Positions 9,655-21,437 of a stretch of 64,000 bases of DNA are shown here, in pieces; position 1 is the first letter of the stretch; each line of letters opens with the position of its first letter. Made by a program: the position numbers and the translations under genes. The notes below the pieces were generated by a model. That model searched no databases and was not told the DNA's origin. It worked only from the letters and a program-made list of their open reading frames with translations. Origin of the DNA: Hyphomonadaceae bacterium. Lineage in GTDB: Bacteria > Pseudomonadota > Alphaproteobacteria > Caulobacterales > Aquidulcibacteraceae. The stretch is from NCBI GenBank assembly GCA_016791365.1, contig JAEUMT010000042.1, forward strand, positions 93,620 to 157,619. The letters are read 5' to 3'.

Positions 9655-10995
9655 ATGACCGACGCGCGCGCGCCGAAGCGTCTCTTCATCGAGACGTACG
9701 GTTGCCAGATGAACGTCTATGACTCGGAGCGCATGCGCGACGTGCTCACGCCTTTGGGCTACGCCGTCACCGAAAGGCCCGACGACGCCGACCTCGTCAT
9801 CCTCAACACATGCCACATCCGCGAGAAAGCGACCGAAAAGGTCTATTCCGAGATCGGCCGTCTGCGCGCGCATAAGGAACGCCGCGCCGCCGAAGGGAAG
9901 GGGATGACGATCACCATCGCGGGCTGTGTCGCGCAGGCGGAAGGTGAGGAGATCATCCGGCGCGCGCCCGAAGTGGATCTCGTTGTCGGCCCGCAGGCGT
10001 ATCACAAGCTGCCGGAGCTGATCGCGCGCGCCGCGCGCAAGGCGGGCGAGCGGCTGGAGACCGATTTCACGGCGCAGGAAAAGTTCGACGCGTTGCCGGC
10101 GCGCGCGCCGGATGGCGTAACGGCGTTTCTGTCGGTTCAGGAAGGTTGCGACAAGTTTTGCACCTTCTGCGTTGTGCCTTACACGCGAGGCGCCGAATTC
10201 TCGCGGCCGATCGCTGATGTACTCGCCGAAGCGCGCTCACTTGCGGACAAAGGCGTGCGCGAAGTCACTTTGCTTGGTCAGAACGTTAACGCCTATCACG
10301 GCGGCGCCGTATTCACGGACTTGCTGAGTGAGATTGCCGCCATTAACGGGATCGCCCGCATCCGCTACATGACTTCGCATCCGATCGAGATGACGGACGA
10401 TCTCATTGCGCTGCACGGCGCCGAGGCCAAGCTGATGCCGTTCCTGCATCTTCCGGTGCAATCGGGCTCAGATCGCATCCTAAAAGCCATGAACCGAAAG
10501 CACGATGGCGCGTTCTATCGCGACATCATCGCGCGCGTCCGCGCGGTGCGGCCCGATCTGGCCCTCTCGACCGACTTCATCGTTGGCTTTCCGGGCGAGA
10601 CGGAGAAGGAATTCGAAGCGACCATGCAACTCGTCCGCGATGTGACATTCGCTTCCGCTTTCTCATTCAAATACTCGCCGCGTCCTGGAACGCCTGCCGC
10701 CGGTATGGTGGGGCAGGTGGATGAGGATGAACAATCCCAGCGCCTGCAGGCGCTGCAAGCCTTGCTGTTCAGCCAGCAGACCGCCTTCAACGCCGCCCAA
10801 GTTGGGCGCACGCTGCCGGTGCTCGTGACCGGCAACGGCCGCATGCCTGGTCAAAAGCATGGCCGCTCGCCATATCTCCAGTCCGTGCACTTCCAGGACA
10901 CCCACGCGCAGAATGGCGACATCGTCGATGTCCGAATCACCGGCTCGTCGCAAAACTCGCTGACCGGCGCGTTGCCCGCGCTCGTGCCCGCATGA
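9655..10995 (+). CDS. miaB: tRNA-2-methylthio-N6-dimethylallyladenosine synthase MiaB
   Basis: MiaB adds a methylthio group to i6A37 of tRNAs reading UNN codons. The 446-residue enzyme has the N-terminal methylthiotransferase domain with cluster ligands C17, C53 and C91, the radical-SAM motif C165-x3-C169-x2-C172 (GCDKFCTFC), and a C-terminal TRAM RNA-binding domain. The ATG at 9655 is chosen because it gives the family N-terminus ([12 protein letters not shown]) one base after the fur stop; a longer in-frame reading overlaps fur. The stop overlaps phoH by four bases. Confidence 0.97.
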   Translation: MTDARAPKRLFIETYGCQMNVYDSERMRDVLTPLGYAVTERPDDADLVILNTCHIREKATEKVYSEIGRLRAHKERRAAEGKGMTITIAGCVAQAEGEEIIRRAPEVDLVVGPQAYHKLPELIARAARKAGERLETDFTAQEKFDALPARAPDGVTAFLSVQEGCDKFCTFCVVPYTRGAEFSRPIADVLAEARSLADKGVREVTLLGQNVNAYHGGAVFTDLLSEIAAINGIARIRYMTSHPIEMTDDLIALHGAEAKLMPFLHLPVQSGSDRILKAMNRKHDGAFYRDIIARVRAVRPDLALSTDFIVGFPGETEKEFEATMQLVRDVTFASAFSFKYSPRPGTPAAGMVGQVDEDEQSQRLQALQALLFSQQTAFNAAQVGRTLPVLVTGNGRMPGQKHGRSPYLQSVHFQDTHAQNGDIVDVRITGSSQNSLTGALPALVPA

Positions 10996-11990
10996 GCGAA
11001 ACCTCTCGCACTTTCCCCCTTGGTGAAGCGGCGCAGGCGGTGTTTGGCCCGCTGCATCGTCATGTTGCGCAAATTCAGGAAGCCTTCCGCGATCCGAGCG
11101 CTCCGCGTGGTGCGCCGGCATACCGTCTGACGTTCGACGCGCAGGGCGACAAGATCATCGCGCGCGCCGGCCCCGGTGTGACCGACGCTGATTTCGTGCG
11201 CGCGCAACGCATAATAGACGCGCTGATCGATCAGGCGCGCCGCAAAGGCCGCGTGCGCGAAGGCGAAGTGCTCGCCGCGATCGCGTTCTCCGAGGGTGAG
11301 AGCGAATCCAACACGCCCATGCAGCTGCCGCAGCTTGGCGGCCTCACTCTGCGCACGCCGCGCCAAGTGCACTACGTCGAAGCGCTGCGCGATGAGAACA
11401 TCGATTTGATTTTTGGTGTCGGCCCGGCCGGCACCGGCAAGACATTTCTTGCCGTCGCCGCCGCCGTCGAGGCGCTGAAGCAAGAGCGTGTCGATAAGAT
11501 CATCGTCACGCGACCCGCTGTCGAAGCGGGCGAGAAGCTCGGTTATCTCCCGGGCGATCTTTCGGAAAAGGTCGATCCTTATCTGATGCCAATTTGGGAC
11601 GCGTTTCGCTCACAGATGAGCGAGAACGATCTCAAAGCCCGCCGCGAACGCCGCGTCATTGAAGTGGCGCCGCTTGCTTTCATGCGCGGCCGCACGCTCT
11701 CGAACGCGTTTGTGATCGTAGATGAAGCGCAGAACGCCACCGTGCTGCAAATGAAGATGACGCTGACCCGTCTCGGTGAAGGCTCCCGCATGGTCGTGAC
11801 CGGCGACCCGTCGCAGATCGATCTCGTGCGCGCGGATCAATCCGGCCTCGCGCACGCGATCTCGATTCTCGAAGATGTGCCTGGCGTTGAAGTCATCCGC
11901 TTCGCCACGCAGGACGTCGTCCGTCATAGGCTCGTCGCGCACATCGTCGAAGCTTATCACCGCGATGAGGGAGCGCGCGGTGGAAGCTAG
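10992..11990 (+). CDS. phoH: PhoH-family ATPase (PhoH-like protein YbeZ)
   Basis: A 332-residue PhoH-like ATPase. The N-terminal third is the KH-like segment of the PhoH/YbeZ subgroup, followed by the P-loop [12 protein letters not shown] near residue 140 and Walker B-like [10 protein letters not shown] near 235. PhoH/YbeZ is a partner of YbeY and is thought to act as an RNA helicase-like factor in ribosomal RNA maturation. It overlaps miaB by four bases and ybeY by about eleven, so a coupled miaB-phoH-ybeY-corC-lnt operon is likely. Confidence 0.93.
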   Translation: MSETSRTFPLGEAAQAVFGPLHRHVAQIQEAFRDPSAPRGAPAYRLTFDAQGDKIIARAGPGVTDADFVRAQRIIDALIDQARRKGRVREGEVLAAIAFSEGESESNTPMQLPQLGGLTLRTPRQVHYVEALRDENIDLIFGVGPAGTGKTFLAVAAAVEALKQERVDKIIVTRPAVEAGEKLGYLPGDLSEKVDPYLMPIWDAFRSQMSENDLKARRERRVIEVAPLAFMRGRTLSNAFVIVDEAQNATVLQMKMTLTRLGEGSRMVVTGDPSQIDLVRADQSGLAHAISILEDVPGVEVIRFATQDVVRHRLVAHIVEAYHRDEGARGGS

Positions 11991-12426
11991 TTTTGAAGTC
12001 GACATCCTGGTGAACTCACCGCTCTGGCGCGGACAGGAAGACTTGCTCTCCAAGGCGCTGGCGGCGGCGGCGCAGAAGATGGGCAAATCGGGCAGCGTTT
12101 CGCTTCTGCTTGGCGACGATGCCGCGATCGCTGAACTTAATCAGCAGTTCCGCAACAAAGCTGGTCCGACCAATGTCCTTTCGTTCCCGCCGGCTTCTGG
12201 CGCTGAACCCGGCTTCCTTGGCGACATCGCGCTTGCGGCGGAAACCATTGTCGAACAAGCACAATTTCAGGGTAAACGGTTCGAGCATCATGCCGCTCAT
12301 CTTGTCGTGCACGGTTTTTTGCACCTGATAGGCTATGATCACGAGAAACCGGCCGACGCCGAGGTGATGGAAGCGCGCGAGCGCGAAATCCTCACCTCGC
12401 TTGGGATAGAAGATCCCTACGCGTGA
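11980..12426 (+). CDS. ybeY: Endoribonuclease YbeY (rRNA maturation factor)
   Basis: YbeY is a metal-dependent RNase needed for 16S rRNA 3'-end maturation and ribosome quality control. The zinc motif is exact: HxxxHxxxxxH appears as HGFLHLIGYDH near residues 107-117. I chose GTG at 11980 (148 residues) because AGGGAG lies six bases upstream; in-frame ATGs at 11965 and further up are possible but extend into the phoH coding region. It lies directly between phoH and a CorC-like gene, as in many proteobacteria. Confidence 0.94.
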   Translation: MEASFEVDILVNSPLWRGQEDLLSKALAAAAQKMGKSGSVSLLLGDDAAIAELNQQFRNKAGPTNVLSFPPASGAEPGFLGDIALAAETIVEQAQFQGKRFEHHAAHLVVHGFLHLIGYDHEKPADAEVMEAREREILTSLGIEDPYA

Positions 12427-12456
12427 GCGCCGCAACGGAGTGCGACACACACCATT

Positions 12457-13410
12457 ATGGTTGAGACAACCAACGACGCGACTGATCTTTCCTCGCGAAG
12501 ACGCGCGGGCCTGCTGCAACGATGGGCGCGCATCTTCGCGCGCGGCAAGCTAGGGTCCGCGGAAGCGGTTGAAGAAGCGCTCCGCGAGCGCGAGGAAAAC
12601 GGCGGTCAAATCGAAATGGCGCACAAGGATCTGATCCTGCGCGCCGCGCATTTCGATCAGCTCAAAGTCGCCGACGTGATGCGCGCGCGCGCGGAGATCG
12701 TCGCCATTGAAGCGTCCTCAACACTGGGCGAGGCGTCCCGCGTTTTTTCCGAAAGCCAACATTCGCGTTTGCCGATTTATGGTGAAACGCTCGACGATCC
12801 GCAGGGTTTTGTCCACGTGCGTGATGTGCTCGCGCTTCTCGCCCCCAATGAACAGGGGATTGCCGACGCGCAATTCGCCGATCGCTCTTTGCCTCGTATC
12901 CGCCGCGAGATTTTGTTTGTGCCGCAATCGATGACGCTCGCGCGTCTCTTTCTGCGGATGCAATCGAGCCGCATCCATTTGGCTCTCGTCGTTGACGAGT
13001 ATGGCGGCACTGACGGTCTTGTCTCGATGGAAGACCTTGTTGAGCAGATCGTCGGCGCTATCGACGATGAGCATGACGTGGACTCCGCCTTGGTGTTGGA
13101 CCGCGCCAACGGGGCGTTCGAAGCCGACGGCCGCGCATCGATCGCTGAGCTGGAAGAAAAACTCGGAAAAAGTCTGGCGTTGCCGGACCATGAGGACGAG
13201 TTTGATACGGCGGCGGGTCTGGCCGTCGCGCTCGCGTCGCGGCTTCCGCAGCGCGGCGAGATATTGCGTCACCCGGCGGGCTTCGATGTCGAAATCGTGG
13301 ATTCTGATCCGCGTCGCGTGAAACGCATCAGGATCAAACCAAGCACCGAGGCAGCCGCTACGCTTCGTGTTGTCACACCTCTAGGAAACGCGACACAACG
13401 CACACCTTGA
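12457..13410 (+). CDS. CorC/HlyC-type CBS-domain protein with transporter-associated domain
   Basis: A 317-residue cytosolic protein of the CorC/HlyC family. Two CBS repeats span roughly residues 70-210 (first around VMRARAEIVAIEA, second around ILFVPQSMTLARLFLRMQ). They are followed by the loop VDEYGGTDGLVSMEDLVEQIVG and a C-terminal transporter-associated domain. It has no DUF21 membrane part. CorC was proposed to act in Mg2+ and Co2+ efflux; the corC-lnt pairing is ancient in proteobacteria and its reason is unknown. The call is by family and position. Confidence 0.9.
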   Translation: MVETTNDATDLSSRRRAGLLQRWARIFARGKLGSAEAVEEALREREENGGQIEMAHKDLILRAAHFDQLKVADVMRARAEIVAIEASSTLGEASRVFSESQHSRLPIYGETLDDPQGFVHVRDVLALLAPNEQGIADAQFADRSLPRIRREILFVPQSMTLARLFLRMQSSRIHLALVVDEYGGTDGLVSMEDLVEQIVGAIDDEHDVDSALVLDRANGAFEADGRASIAELEEKLGKSLALPDHEDEFDTAAGLAVALASRLPQRGEILRHPAGFDVEIVDSDPRRVKRIRIKPSTEAAATLRVVTPLGNATQRTP

Positions 13411-13455
13411 AGTGTTGACCTGGGCGTCTGATCGCGCTCCAAAACCCGCCGCGCG

Positions 13456-15102
13456 GTGAAGAGTGGAGTGTCCCCGTTGAACGCTGAACCAGCAAACGCC
13501 GCGCAATCGCGCGTTCAGGCTTGGTTTGCCGCGCGCACGCCGTGGCAGCGGCGCGGCATGGCTATCGCGGCTGGCGCGATGGCGACTTTGGGCCATGCGC
13601 CGTTCCAGCTGACGCTCTTATTTGTTGCGGCAATCGTGCTGCTGATTTGGCTGCTCGACGTGTCGGCGACGACAGAGCGGCGCGTACGGTCGGCGTTCAG
13701 CATCGGCTGGTTTTTCGGTTTGGGTTACTTTTGCACCGGTCTTTATTGGGTGGCCGCTGCCTTCAATGTCGATAGCGACGCGTGGGGTCCGATCTGGGGC
13801 ATTCCGGCAACACTGGCGCTTGCGGGCGGTCTGGCGCTGTTCTTCGGCTTAGGCGCCATGCTCGCGATGTTGCTTTGGACGAAGGACGCGCGCCGGATCG
13901 CGGTGTTTGCGGCCGCATTGTTCGCCTCGGAATATTTGCGTGGCCATATCCTCACCGGCTTTCCGTGGTTGCTGCCGGCTTATGTCTGGACGCCAGGCGA
14001 GCCGATTTCGCAGCTCGCTTCGATCATCGGCGCTTACGGATTGACGCTGATTACGCTGTTGGTGGCGGCAACGCCGGCGACGTTGGCCGATCGCGGCGGC
14101 AGTTCGTTCCGGCGGTTCGCGCCAATCTTGGCGGCGACTTTGGCGATTGGTATGGCGTGGGGCTGGGGCGCGCAGCACATCGCGTCGGCGCCTGCCGAAC
14201 CGCCTGGCGCGCAACCACTTATTCGCGTGGCGGATTCGGGTCTCGGCCAAGCGGAGAAATGGCAGAACCGTCCCGATCAAGAATGGCGCGTGCTTGACCG
14301 TTATCTGGAAGCGAGCGGCGAACCAAGCGACGACAATGCCGATTCGGTGGTGATCTGGCCGGAAGGCGCCATCCCGGCGATCAACTTCTTCACCCTGGAA
14401 AATCCAGACTTTCTGTCCGCGTTGGGCAGGGGACTTGGTGATCGCGTGCTGATCACGGGGCTCACGCGCCGCGAGGCCCGCGCCGGCGGGGTCGCATACT
14501 TCAACTCCGCGGCCGTCATCGACGGCGTGAACGGTGAAGCGCGCCTCAGCCAGATGTATGACAAGAACCACCTGGTTCCCTTTGGCGAATACATCCCGTT
14601 CTGGTCGCTCGTCAGCGCCTTCAATATCGCGCCGTTGCAACGGATCGGATCCGGCTTTGAGGCCGGCGCGCCGCCGACGCGACTGGTTGTGCCCGGCGCG
14701 CCCACAGCGGTTGTCCTCATCTGCTACGAGGCGATTTTCCCCGGCATGATCCCTCACGGGGACGCGCGCCCGGGCTGGATCGTGATGGTCACGAATGATG
14801 CCTGGTTCGGCGGCGGGTCGGGGCCGTACCAGCACTACGCCATGGCCAGATATCGGGCGATCGAGGAGGGGCTCCCGGTCGCGCGGGCGGCCTCGGGCGG
14901 AATTTCCGCCATCGTCGATAGTTATGGCCGGCAGGTTGCGGCGACTACGGCGCGCACCGAATATGCGGAAGCGCAACTCCCCCCTGCGCTGCCAGAAACC
15001 GTTTGGGCGCAGTGGGGCAGTATATTGATGGCGGTATTATTTGTATTGATCATAGGGCTCCGGTTCATCCCTTCCGGACGTAAAGGGCCGGGAGGGTCCT
15101 AG
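13456..15102 (+). CDS. lnt: Apolipoprotein N-acyltransferase Lnt
   Basis: Lnt adds the third acyl chain to the N-terminal cysteine of lipoproteins in the inner membrane. The 548-residue protein has about seven N-terminal membrane helices and a periplasmic nitrilase-fold domain with the catalytic triad E303 (WPEGAIP), K370 (YDKNHLVPFGEY) and C423 (LICYEAIFP). The start is GTG at 13456; nearby GTG codons downstream are also possible, so the first residues are uncertain. It ends one base before the XRE gene. A second Lnt-like protein lies at 38924-40324. Confidence 0.96.
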   Translation: MKSGVSPLNAEPANAAQSRVQAWFAARTPWQRRGMAIAAGAMATLGHAPFQLTLLFVAAIVLLIWLLDVSATTERRVRSAFSIGWFFGLGYFCTGLYWVAAAFNVDSDAWGPIWGIPATLALAGGLALFFGLGAMLAMLLWTKDARRIAVFAAALFASEYLRGHILTGFPWLLPAYVWTPGEPISQLASIIGAYGLTLITLLVAATPATLADRGGSSFRRFAPILAATLAIGMAWGWGAQHIASAPAEPPGAQPLIRVADSGLGQAEKWQNRPDQEWRVLDRYLEASGEPSDDNADSVVIWPEGAIPAINFFTLENPDFLSALGRGLGDRVLITGLTRREARAGGVAYFNSAAVIDGVNGEARLSQMYDKNHLVPFGEYIPFWSLVSAFNIAPLQRIGSGFEAGAPPTRLVVPGAPTAVVLICYEAIFPGMIPHGDARPGWIVMVTNDAWFGGGSGPYQHYAMARYRAIEEGLPVARAASGGISAIVDSYGRQVAATTARTEYAEAQLPPALPETVWAQWGSILMAVLFVLIIGLRFIPSGRKGPGGS

Positions 15103-15103
15103 A

Positions 15104-15502
15104 ATGAATGACGAGCGCGCCGCCAACGCGATCGACAAGAAAGTCGGTCAACGCGTGCGAACGAGACGTCTTGAGATCGGCATGAGCCAGGAACGGCTGG
15201 CCGAGTTGCTTGGCGTTACATTTCAACAGGTTCAGAAGTACGAAAAGGGGGTGAACCGCATCGCGGTGAGCCGTCTCTGGCAGATTTCCCTGGCGCTGGA
15301 GCTGCCCGTAGCGCGCTTCTTTGAGGGGTTAGCCACGCTGGGGGTCGCCGAGTCCCGCCAGGAATACGTGGACGACGCGCTCGCCACCCCTGAGGGCGCG
15401 CAACTCATGGCGGTCTTCGCGACCATCAAGAGCGCCAAGGTGCGACGCCGGGTGCTGGATCTGGTCCGCACCCTCACAGAGGAAGATAGCGGCAAACGCT
15501 AA
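15104..15502 (+). CDS. XRE-family helix-turn-helix regulator
   Basis: A 132-residue protein with one Cro/C1-type HTH (GMSQERLAELLGVTFQQVQ, near residues 26-44) followed by KYEKGVNRIA, a very conserved alphaproteobacterial pattern. The C-terminal part is helical and likely mediates dimerisation. It is placed between lnt and metK, a location kept in many alphaproteobacteria, which suggests a role tied to methionine or one-carbon metabolism, but this is only inference. It starts with ATG one base after the lnt stop. A hairpin with a following T-rich run ends the transcription unit. Confidence 0.9.
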   Translation: MNDERAANAIDKKVGQRVRTRRLEIGMSQERLAELLGVTFQQVQKYEKGVNRIAVSRLWQISLALELPVARFFEGLATLGVAESRQEYVDDALATPEGAQLMAVFATIKSAKVRRRVLDLVRTLTEEDSGKR

Positions 15503-15535
15503 ACGCCCGCGACGATTGTGAAATTGCGTCCCCCG

Positions 15536-15568
15536 GCGGTTCTCCCTAAGAGAGCCGCTTCATTTTTA
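15536..15568 (+). terminator. Probable rho-independent terminator after the lnt-XRE operon
   Basis: A 9-bp stem (GCGGTTCTC at 15536-15544 pairing with GAGAGCCGC at 15550-15558, one G-T pair) with loop CCTAA is followed by TTCATTTTTA. This is the form of an intrinsic terminator. It lies only about 20 bases before the metK start, so it could also act as an attenuator in the metK leader. Confidence 0.55.
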
Positions 15569-15588
15569 CCGTTTCCCCGGAGAATCCC

Positions 15589-16809
15589 GTGGCTCGTAGC
15601 AATTACGTCTTCACCAGCGAAAGCGTGTCAGAGGGCCACCCGGACAAGGTCGCCGATCGCATCTCTGACACGGTGGTGGATGCGTTCATCGCTGCCGACC
15701 CCGAAGCCCGCGTCGCCTGCGAAACCATGGTGACAACCAACCGCATCATTCTCGCGGGCGAAGTCCGCGCCGGAAAGCCGGGCAACGACAAGGCGCAGAA
15801 CAAGGCCTTCACCAAAGACATCATCGCTTCGCTGCAGCCGAAGGTCCGCGCCGCGGTGAAGGACATCGGCTACGAGCAGAAGGGCTTCCACTGGGAGAAG
15901 GCGAAGTACGCCTGCTATCTCCACGGCCAATCCGCTCATATCGCCCAGGGCGTCGACTCGTCCGCGAAGAAAGACGAAGGCGCCGGCGACCAAGGCATCA
16001 TGTTCGGCTACGCTTGCAACGAAACGCCCGAGCAAATGCCGGCGACGCTGCAATACTCGCACAACATCCTAAAGCGTCTCGCTGAAGTGCGTCACAGTGG
16101 TGAGCGCCCAGAGCTTGAGCCGGACGCGAAGAGCCAAGTCACGCTGCGCTACGAAAACGGCAAGCCGGTTGAAGTTGTCGCCGTCGTCGTCAGCCACCAG
16201 CACGGCAAAAAGATTGGCGACAAGAATTACAGCCAAGCGCGCTTCGCCGAGATCGTGAAGCCGATCGCGGCTTCGGTTTTCCCCGAAGGCCTGATCACTA
16301 AGAGAACCAAGTGGCACATCAACCCCACCGGAAAGTTCGAAATCGGCGGCCCGGACGGCGATAGCGGTCTCACTGGCCGCAAGATCATCGTCGACACCTA
16401 CGGTGGCGCGGCCCCGCACGGCGGCGGCGCGTTCTCAGGGAAGGATCCGACGAAGGTTGACCGTTCAGCCGCGTATGCGTGCCGCTATCTCGCGAAAAAC
16501 GTCGTCGCGGCGGGCCTCGCTGATCGCTGCACCATCCAGATCAGCTACGCCATCGGCGTTGCCGTGCCGACAAGCTTCTACGTCGATCTCCACGGCGCCG
16601 ACACGATCGATCCAGCGATCCTCGAAGCGAAGCTGCCAGAGCTGATCGGCGGCGCGACGCCGCGTTCGATCCGCAACCATTTGAAGCTCAATCGTCCGAT
16701 CTACGCGCGCACCGCCGCGTACGGGCACTTTGGTCGTCAGCCGGACAATGAAGGTGGCTTCACCTGGGAGCGCGATGATTTGGTAGCCGAGCTGAAGGGC
16801 TTGGCTTAG
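15589..16809 (+). CDS. metK: S-adenosylmethionine synthetase
   Basis: MetK makes S-adenosylmethionine from ATP and methionine. The 406-residue protein shows the classic motifs [12 protein letters not shown] near the start, [12 protein letters not shown] near 129-140, and the P-loop-like [19 protein letters not shown] near 280. The start is GTG at 15589 after a good CCGGAG ribosome site. Known SAM riboswitch classes were looked for in the 86-base leader and not recognised; only a terminator-like hairpin is there. The product supplies the methyl donor for MiaB and the O-methyltransferase in this window. Confidence 0.98.
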   Translation: MARSNYVFTSESVSEGHPDKVADRISDTVVDAFIAADPEARVACETMVTTNRIILAGEVRAGKPGNDKAQNKAFTKDIIASLQPKVRAAVKDIGYEQKGFHWEKAKYACYLHGQSAHIAQGVDSSAKKDEGAGDQGIMFGYACNETPEQMPATLQYSHNILKRLAEVRHSGERPELEPDAKSQVTLRYENGKPVEVVAVVVSHQHGKKIGDKNYSQARFAEIVKPIAASVFPEGLITKRTKWHINPTGKFEIGGPDGDSGLTGRKIIVDTYGGAAPHGGGAFSGKDPTKVDRSAAYACRYLAKNVVAAGLADRCTIQISYAIGVAVPTSFYVDLHGADTIDPAILEAKLPELIGGATPRSIRNHLKLNRPIYARTAAYGHFGRQPDNEGGFTWERDDLVAELKGLA

Positions 16810-16813
16810 TTCA

Positions 16814-16879
16814 CTTGGATCGCGGGCCAGGCCCCCGCATCTTTCGGTGGCCTGCGCGTCTGAAGACGCGCGGTCCAAG
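16814..16879. repeat. Palindromic structured element between metK and the methyltransferase gene
   Basis: The outer arms CTTGGATCGCG (16814-16824) and CGCGGTCCAAG (16869-16879) pair with a single G-T. Inside lie CAGGCC/GGCCTG and the near-perfect hairpin GCGCGTCT-GA-AGACGCGC (16854-16871). The branched, GC-rich palindromic form resembles repetitive extragenic elements. It may serve as the metK terminator or as a REP-like insertion. Copy number elsewhere cannot be seen. Confidence 0.55.
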
Positions 16880-16897
16880 AGGCGCTAAGCTCTCGCG

Positions 16898-19237
<2,340 letters not shown>

Positions 19238-19290
19238 ATCTTCTGGGCAATGTCATGGGCGGCAAACTATCGAAACGAGCAGGAAATGTC

Positions 19291-19848
19291 ATGAGCATCG
19301 GCCCAACCCTCACCACCGCACGTCTCATCTTGCGTCCACCGCAGCACGAAGACTTCGACGGCTTCGCCGCCATGGCGCAGGAAGAAGAGACCATGCGCTA
19401 TATCGGCGGTCTCGCCCCGCGTGATGCGGCGTGGCGCGGCATGGCTTCGCTCGCGGGCTCGTGGGCGCTGCTCGGCCACGGCATGTTCTCCGTCATCCGC
19501 CGCGACACCAACGAATGGATCGGCCGTCTCGGGCCGTGGCGGCCGGGCGGCAAGGAAGGCAATTGGCCGGGTGATGAAGTTGGCTGGGGCGTGAAGGCCA
19601 CGGCGATGGGCCAGGGCTTTGCGCAAGAGGGCGCGATCGCCGCCATCGATTGGGCGTTCGACACTCTTGGCTGGGATCACGTCATCCATTGCATCGACAA
19701 GCGCAACACTCCCTCAATCAAGCTCGCCGAGCGCCTGGGATCGCAGCTCGAAACCGAGGATGTGCAACTCGCGCCGCCGTTCGAGATGCACAAAGTCGAT
19801 CTCTACGGCCAATCGAAAGCGGCATGGAAAACCCGCCGCCGCGCCTAA
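19291..19848 (+). CDS. GNAT N-acetyltransferase (RimJ/RimL type)
   Basis: A 185-residue acetyltransferase of the Acetyltransf_3 group. It opens with TTARLILRPPQHEDFDGF, has the acetyl-CoA loop region GVKATAMGQGFAQEGAIAA near 105-123, and ends with the DKRNTPSIKLAERLG motif typical for this group. I chose ATG at 19291 because AGGAA lies seven bases upstream; an in-frame ATG at 19255 is possible. Substrate unknown: ribosomal proteins, antibiotics and small molecules are all known in the family. Confidence 0.85.
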   Translation: MSIGPTLTTARLILRPPQHEDFDGFAAMAQEEETMRYIGGLAPRDAAWRGMASLAGSWALLGHGMFSVIRRDTNEWIGRLGPWRPGGKEGNWPGDEVGWGVKATAMGQGFAQEGAIAAIDWAFDTLGWDHVIHCIDKRNTPSIKLAERLGSQLETEDVQLAPPFEMHKVDLYGQSKAAWKTRRRA

Positions 19849-19929
19849 GCTCGCCTGATCGTCGCTAAGGTCTTGCATCCCGCGCGTCCGCCGCCACTTT
19901 GAGCGCACGAGTTTGGGGGACGACATCAC

Positions 19930-21396
19930 ATGCGGAACTTTGCCCTGGCGCTTCTGGGTGCGGCTGCATTCGCCTTTCCGGCGAGTGCGCAACAACAGCA
20001 ACAACCGGTCCCCGGTTTTGTTCAAGCGAGCAATCCGCCAGCAACGCAGCCGCAAGTCGCGCCGATCTCCGTAGCCCAACAGCGCACCGTTGAACGGCTG
20101 CAAGCCGCTGCGCTCGAAAGCGACCACGCTTACGAAATCGTCGAAAGTCTCGTCACCGAAGTTGGCGCGCGTCTTGCCGGTTCGGAAGCCGAAGCGCGCG
20201 CCCGCGATTGGGCCGCGGCGATGCTGCGCGCCAATGGCTTCACCAACGTGCGGATTGAGCCGTTCACGCTGCCCTATTGGGATGCGACGCGCGAAGAAGC
20301 GCGCATTGTGTCGCCTGGCATAGAGCGTCCGATGGTCGCCGCGGCGCTCGGCGGCTCGCCGTCAACGCCGGAAGGCGGGCTCACCGCTCAAATCGTGCGC
20401 TTTGCCGATATGGCCGCGCTTGAAGCCGCACCGAACAGCGCCGTCGCGGGCCGCATTGTGTTCATTGATGAGCACATGAGCGCTGCCCAAGATGGCTCGG
20501 GATACGGCGTTGCTGTGCGCAAGCGCGGGCTCTGCGCCCCGGTCGCGCAAGCGAAGGGGGCGGCCGCGTGCCTCATTCGCGCCGTCGGCACCGACACGCA
20601 TCGCTTCGCTCACCAGGGCGGCAGCTCGCGCCAAGCGCAAGGCGCATCGCTCCCCGCGATGTCGGTCTCGCCCGCCGACGCGGACGTGCTCGCAAATCTC
20701 GTGGCGAGCGGCCGCGCCGTCCGCGTGCGTCTCGATATCCGGGCTGACATTCGCGAAACCGCGCAGTCCGGCAATGTCATCGCGGAAATCCGCGGGCGTG
20801 AACGTCCGGATGAAATCGTGTTGCTCGCCGCGCATTTGGATTCGTGGGACATGGGCCAGGGCGCCGTCGATGACGGCGCGGGCGTGGCGATCATCACCGC
20901 GGCGGCGCGATTGATCCGCGAAATGCCACGCCGTCCGCGCCGCACGATCCGCATCTTGCTTGCGGGCGCCGAAGAGAACGGCGTTCACGGTGGCGCGGCG
21001 TACGGTCGCGCGCATGCTAACGAAGCGGCCAACCACGTCGTGGCGCTCGAAAGCGATTTTGGCGCCGGCCGGGTTTGGCGCTTTGACACGCAATTCGCCG
21101 AGCCGGCGCTTCCGTATGCACGCGCCTTCCAGCGCGCTCTGTTGCCGCTTGGCGTTCTGCCCGGGCCGAACCAAGCCGATGGCGGCGCCGATGTGTCCGC
21201 CATGAGAGCTCTTGGCGTGCCGGTCGTCGATCTCAGCCAGGATGGCACGAACTATTTCGACTATCATCACACGCCGAACGATACGCTCTATGCGATCGAC
21301 CGCGGCGACCTCCGCCAGAACGTCGCCGCCTGGGCCACGTTTGTGTATCTTGCCGCCGATAGCGATTGGAGTTTCCGCGCGCCGCCGGCGCCTTGA
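19930..21396 (+). CDS. Exported M28-family zinc metallopeptidase
   Basis: A 488-residue protein with a cleavable signal peptide (MRNFALALLGAAAFAFPASA) followed by a glutamine-rich linker, a protease-associated-like middle region (about residues 130-270) and a C-terminal M28 catalytic domain. The co-catalytic zinc motifs are H302-x-D304 (AAHLDSWD), D314/D315 (GAVDDGAG), the E-E pair in LAGAEENGVHGG, and the final histidine in DYHHTPNDTLYAID. It resembles secreted aminopeptidases and carboxypeptidase Q. Likely a periplasmic or secreted nutrient peptidase. Confidence 0.93.
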   Translation: MRNFALALLGAAAFAFPASAQQQQQPVPGFVQASNPPATQPQVAPISVAQQRTVERLQAAALESDHAYEIVESLVTEVGARLAGSEAEARARDWAAAMLRANGFTNVRIEPFTLPYWDATREEARIVSPGIERPMVAAALGGSPSTPEGGLTAQIVRFADMAALEAAPNSAVAGRIVFIDEHMSAAQDGSGYGVAVRKRGLCAPVAQAKGAAACLIRAVGTDTHRFAHQGGSSRQAQGASLPAMSVSPADADVLANLVASGRAVRVRLDIRADIRETAQSGNVIAEIRGRERPDEIVLLAAHLDSWDMGQGAVDDGAGVAIITAAARLIREMPRRPRRTIRILLAGAEENGVHGGAAYGRAHANEAANHVVALESDFGAGRVWRFDTQFAEPALPYARAFQRALLPLGVLPGPNQADGGADVSAMRALGVPVVDLSQDGTNYFDYHHTPNDTLYAIDRGDLRQNVAAWATFVYLAADSDWSFRAPPAP

Positions 21397-21437
21397 TGTC
21401 GAAATCGGCGTAAGCTTCGCGTCAGGAGGCTTGAAGG

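Noticed and set aside
13849..14976. 375-codon frame opposite lnt
   Set aside because: Antisense shadow; no start signal or family.
15503..15588. SAM riboswitch before metK
   Set aside because: No SAM-I, SAM-II, SAM-V or SAM/SAH pattern could be recognised in the 86-base leader; only a plain terminator-like hairpin is present.
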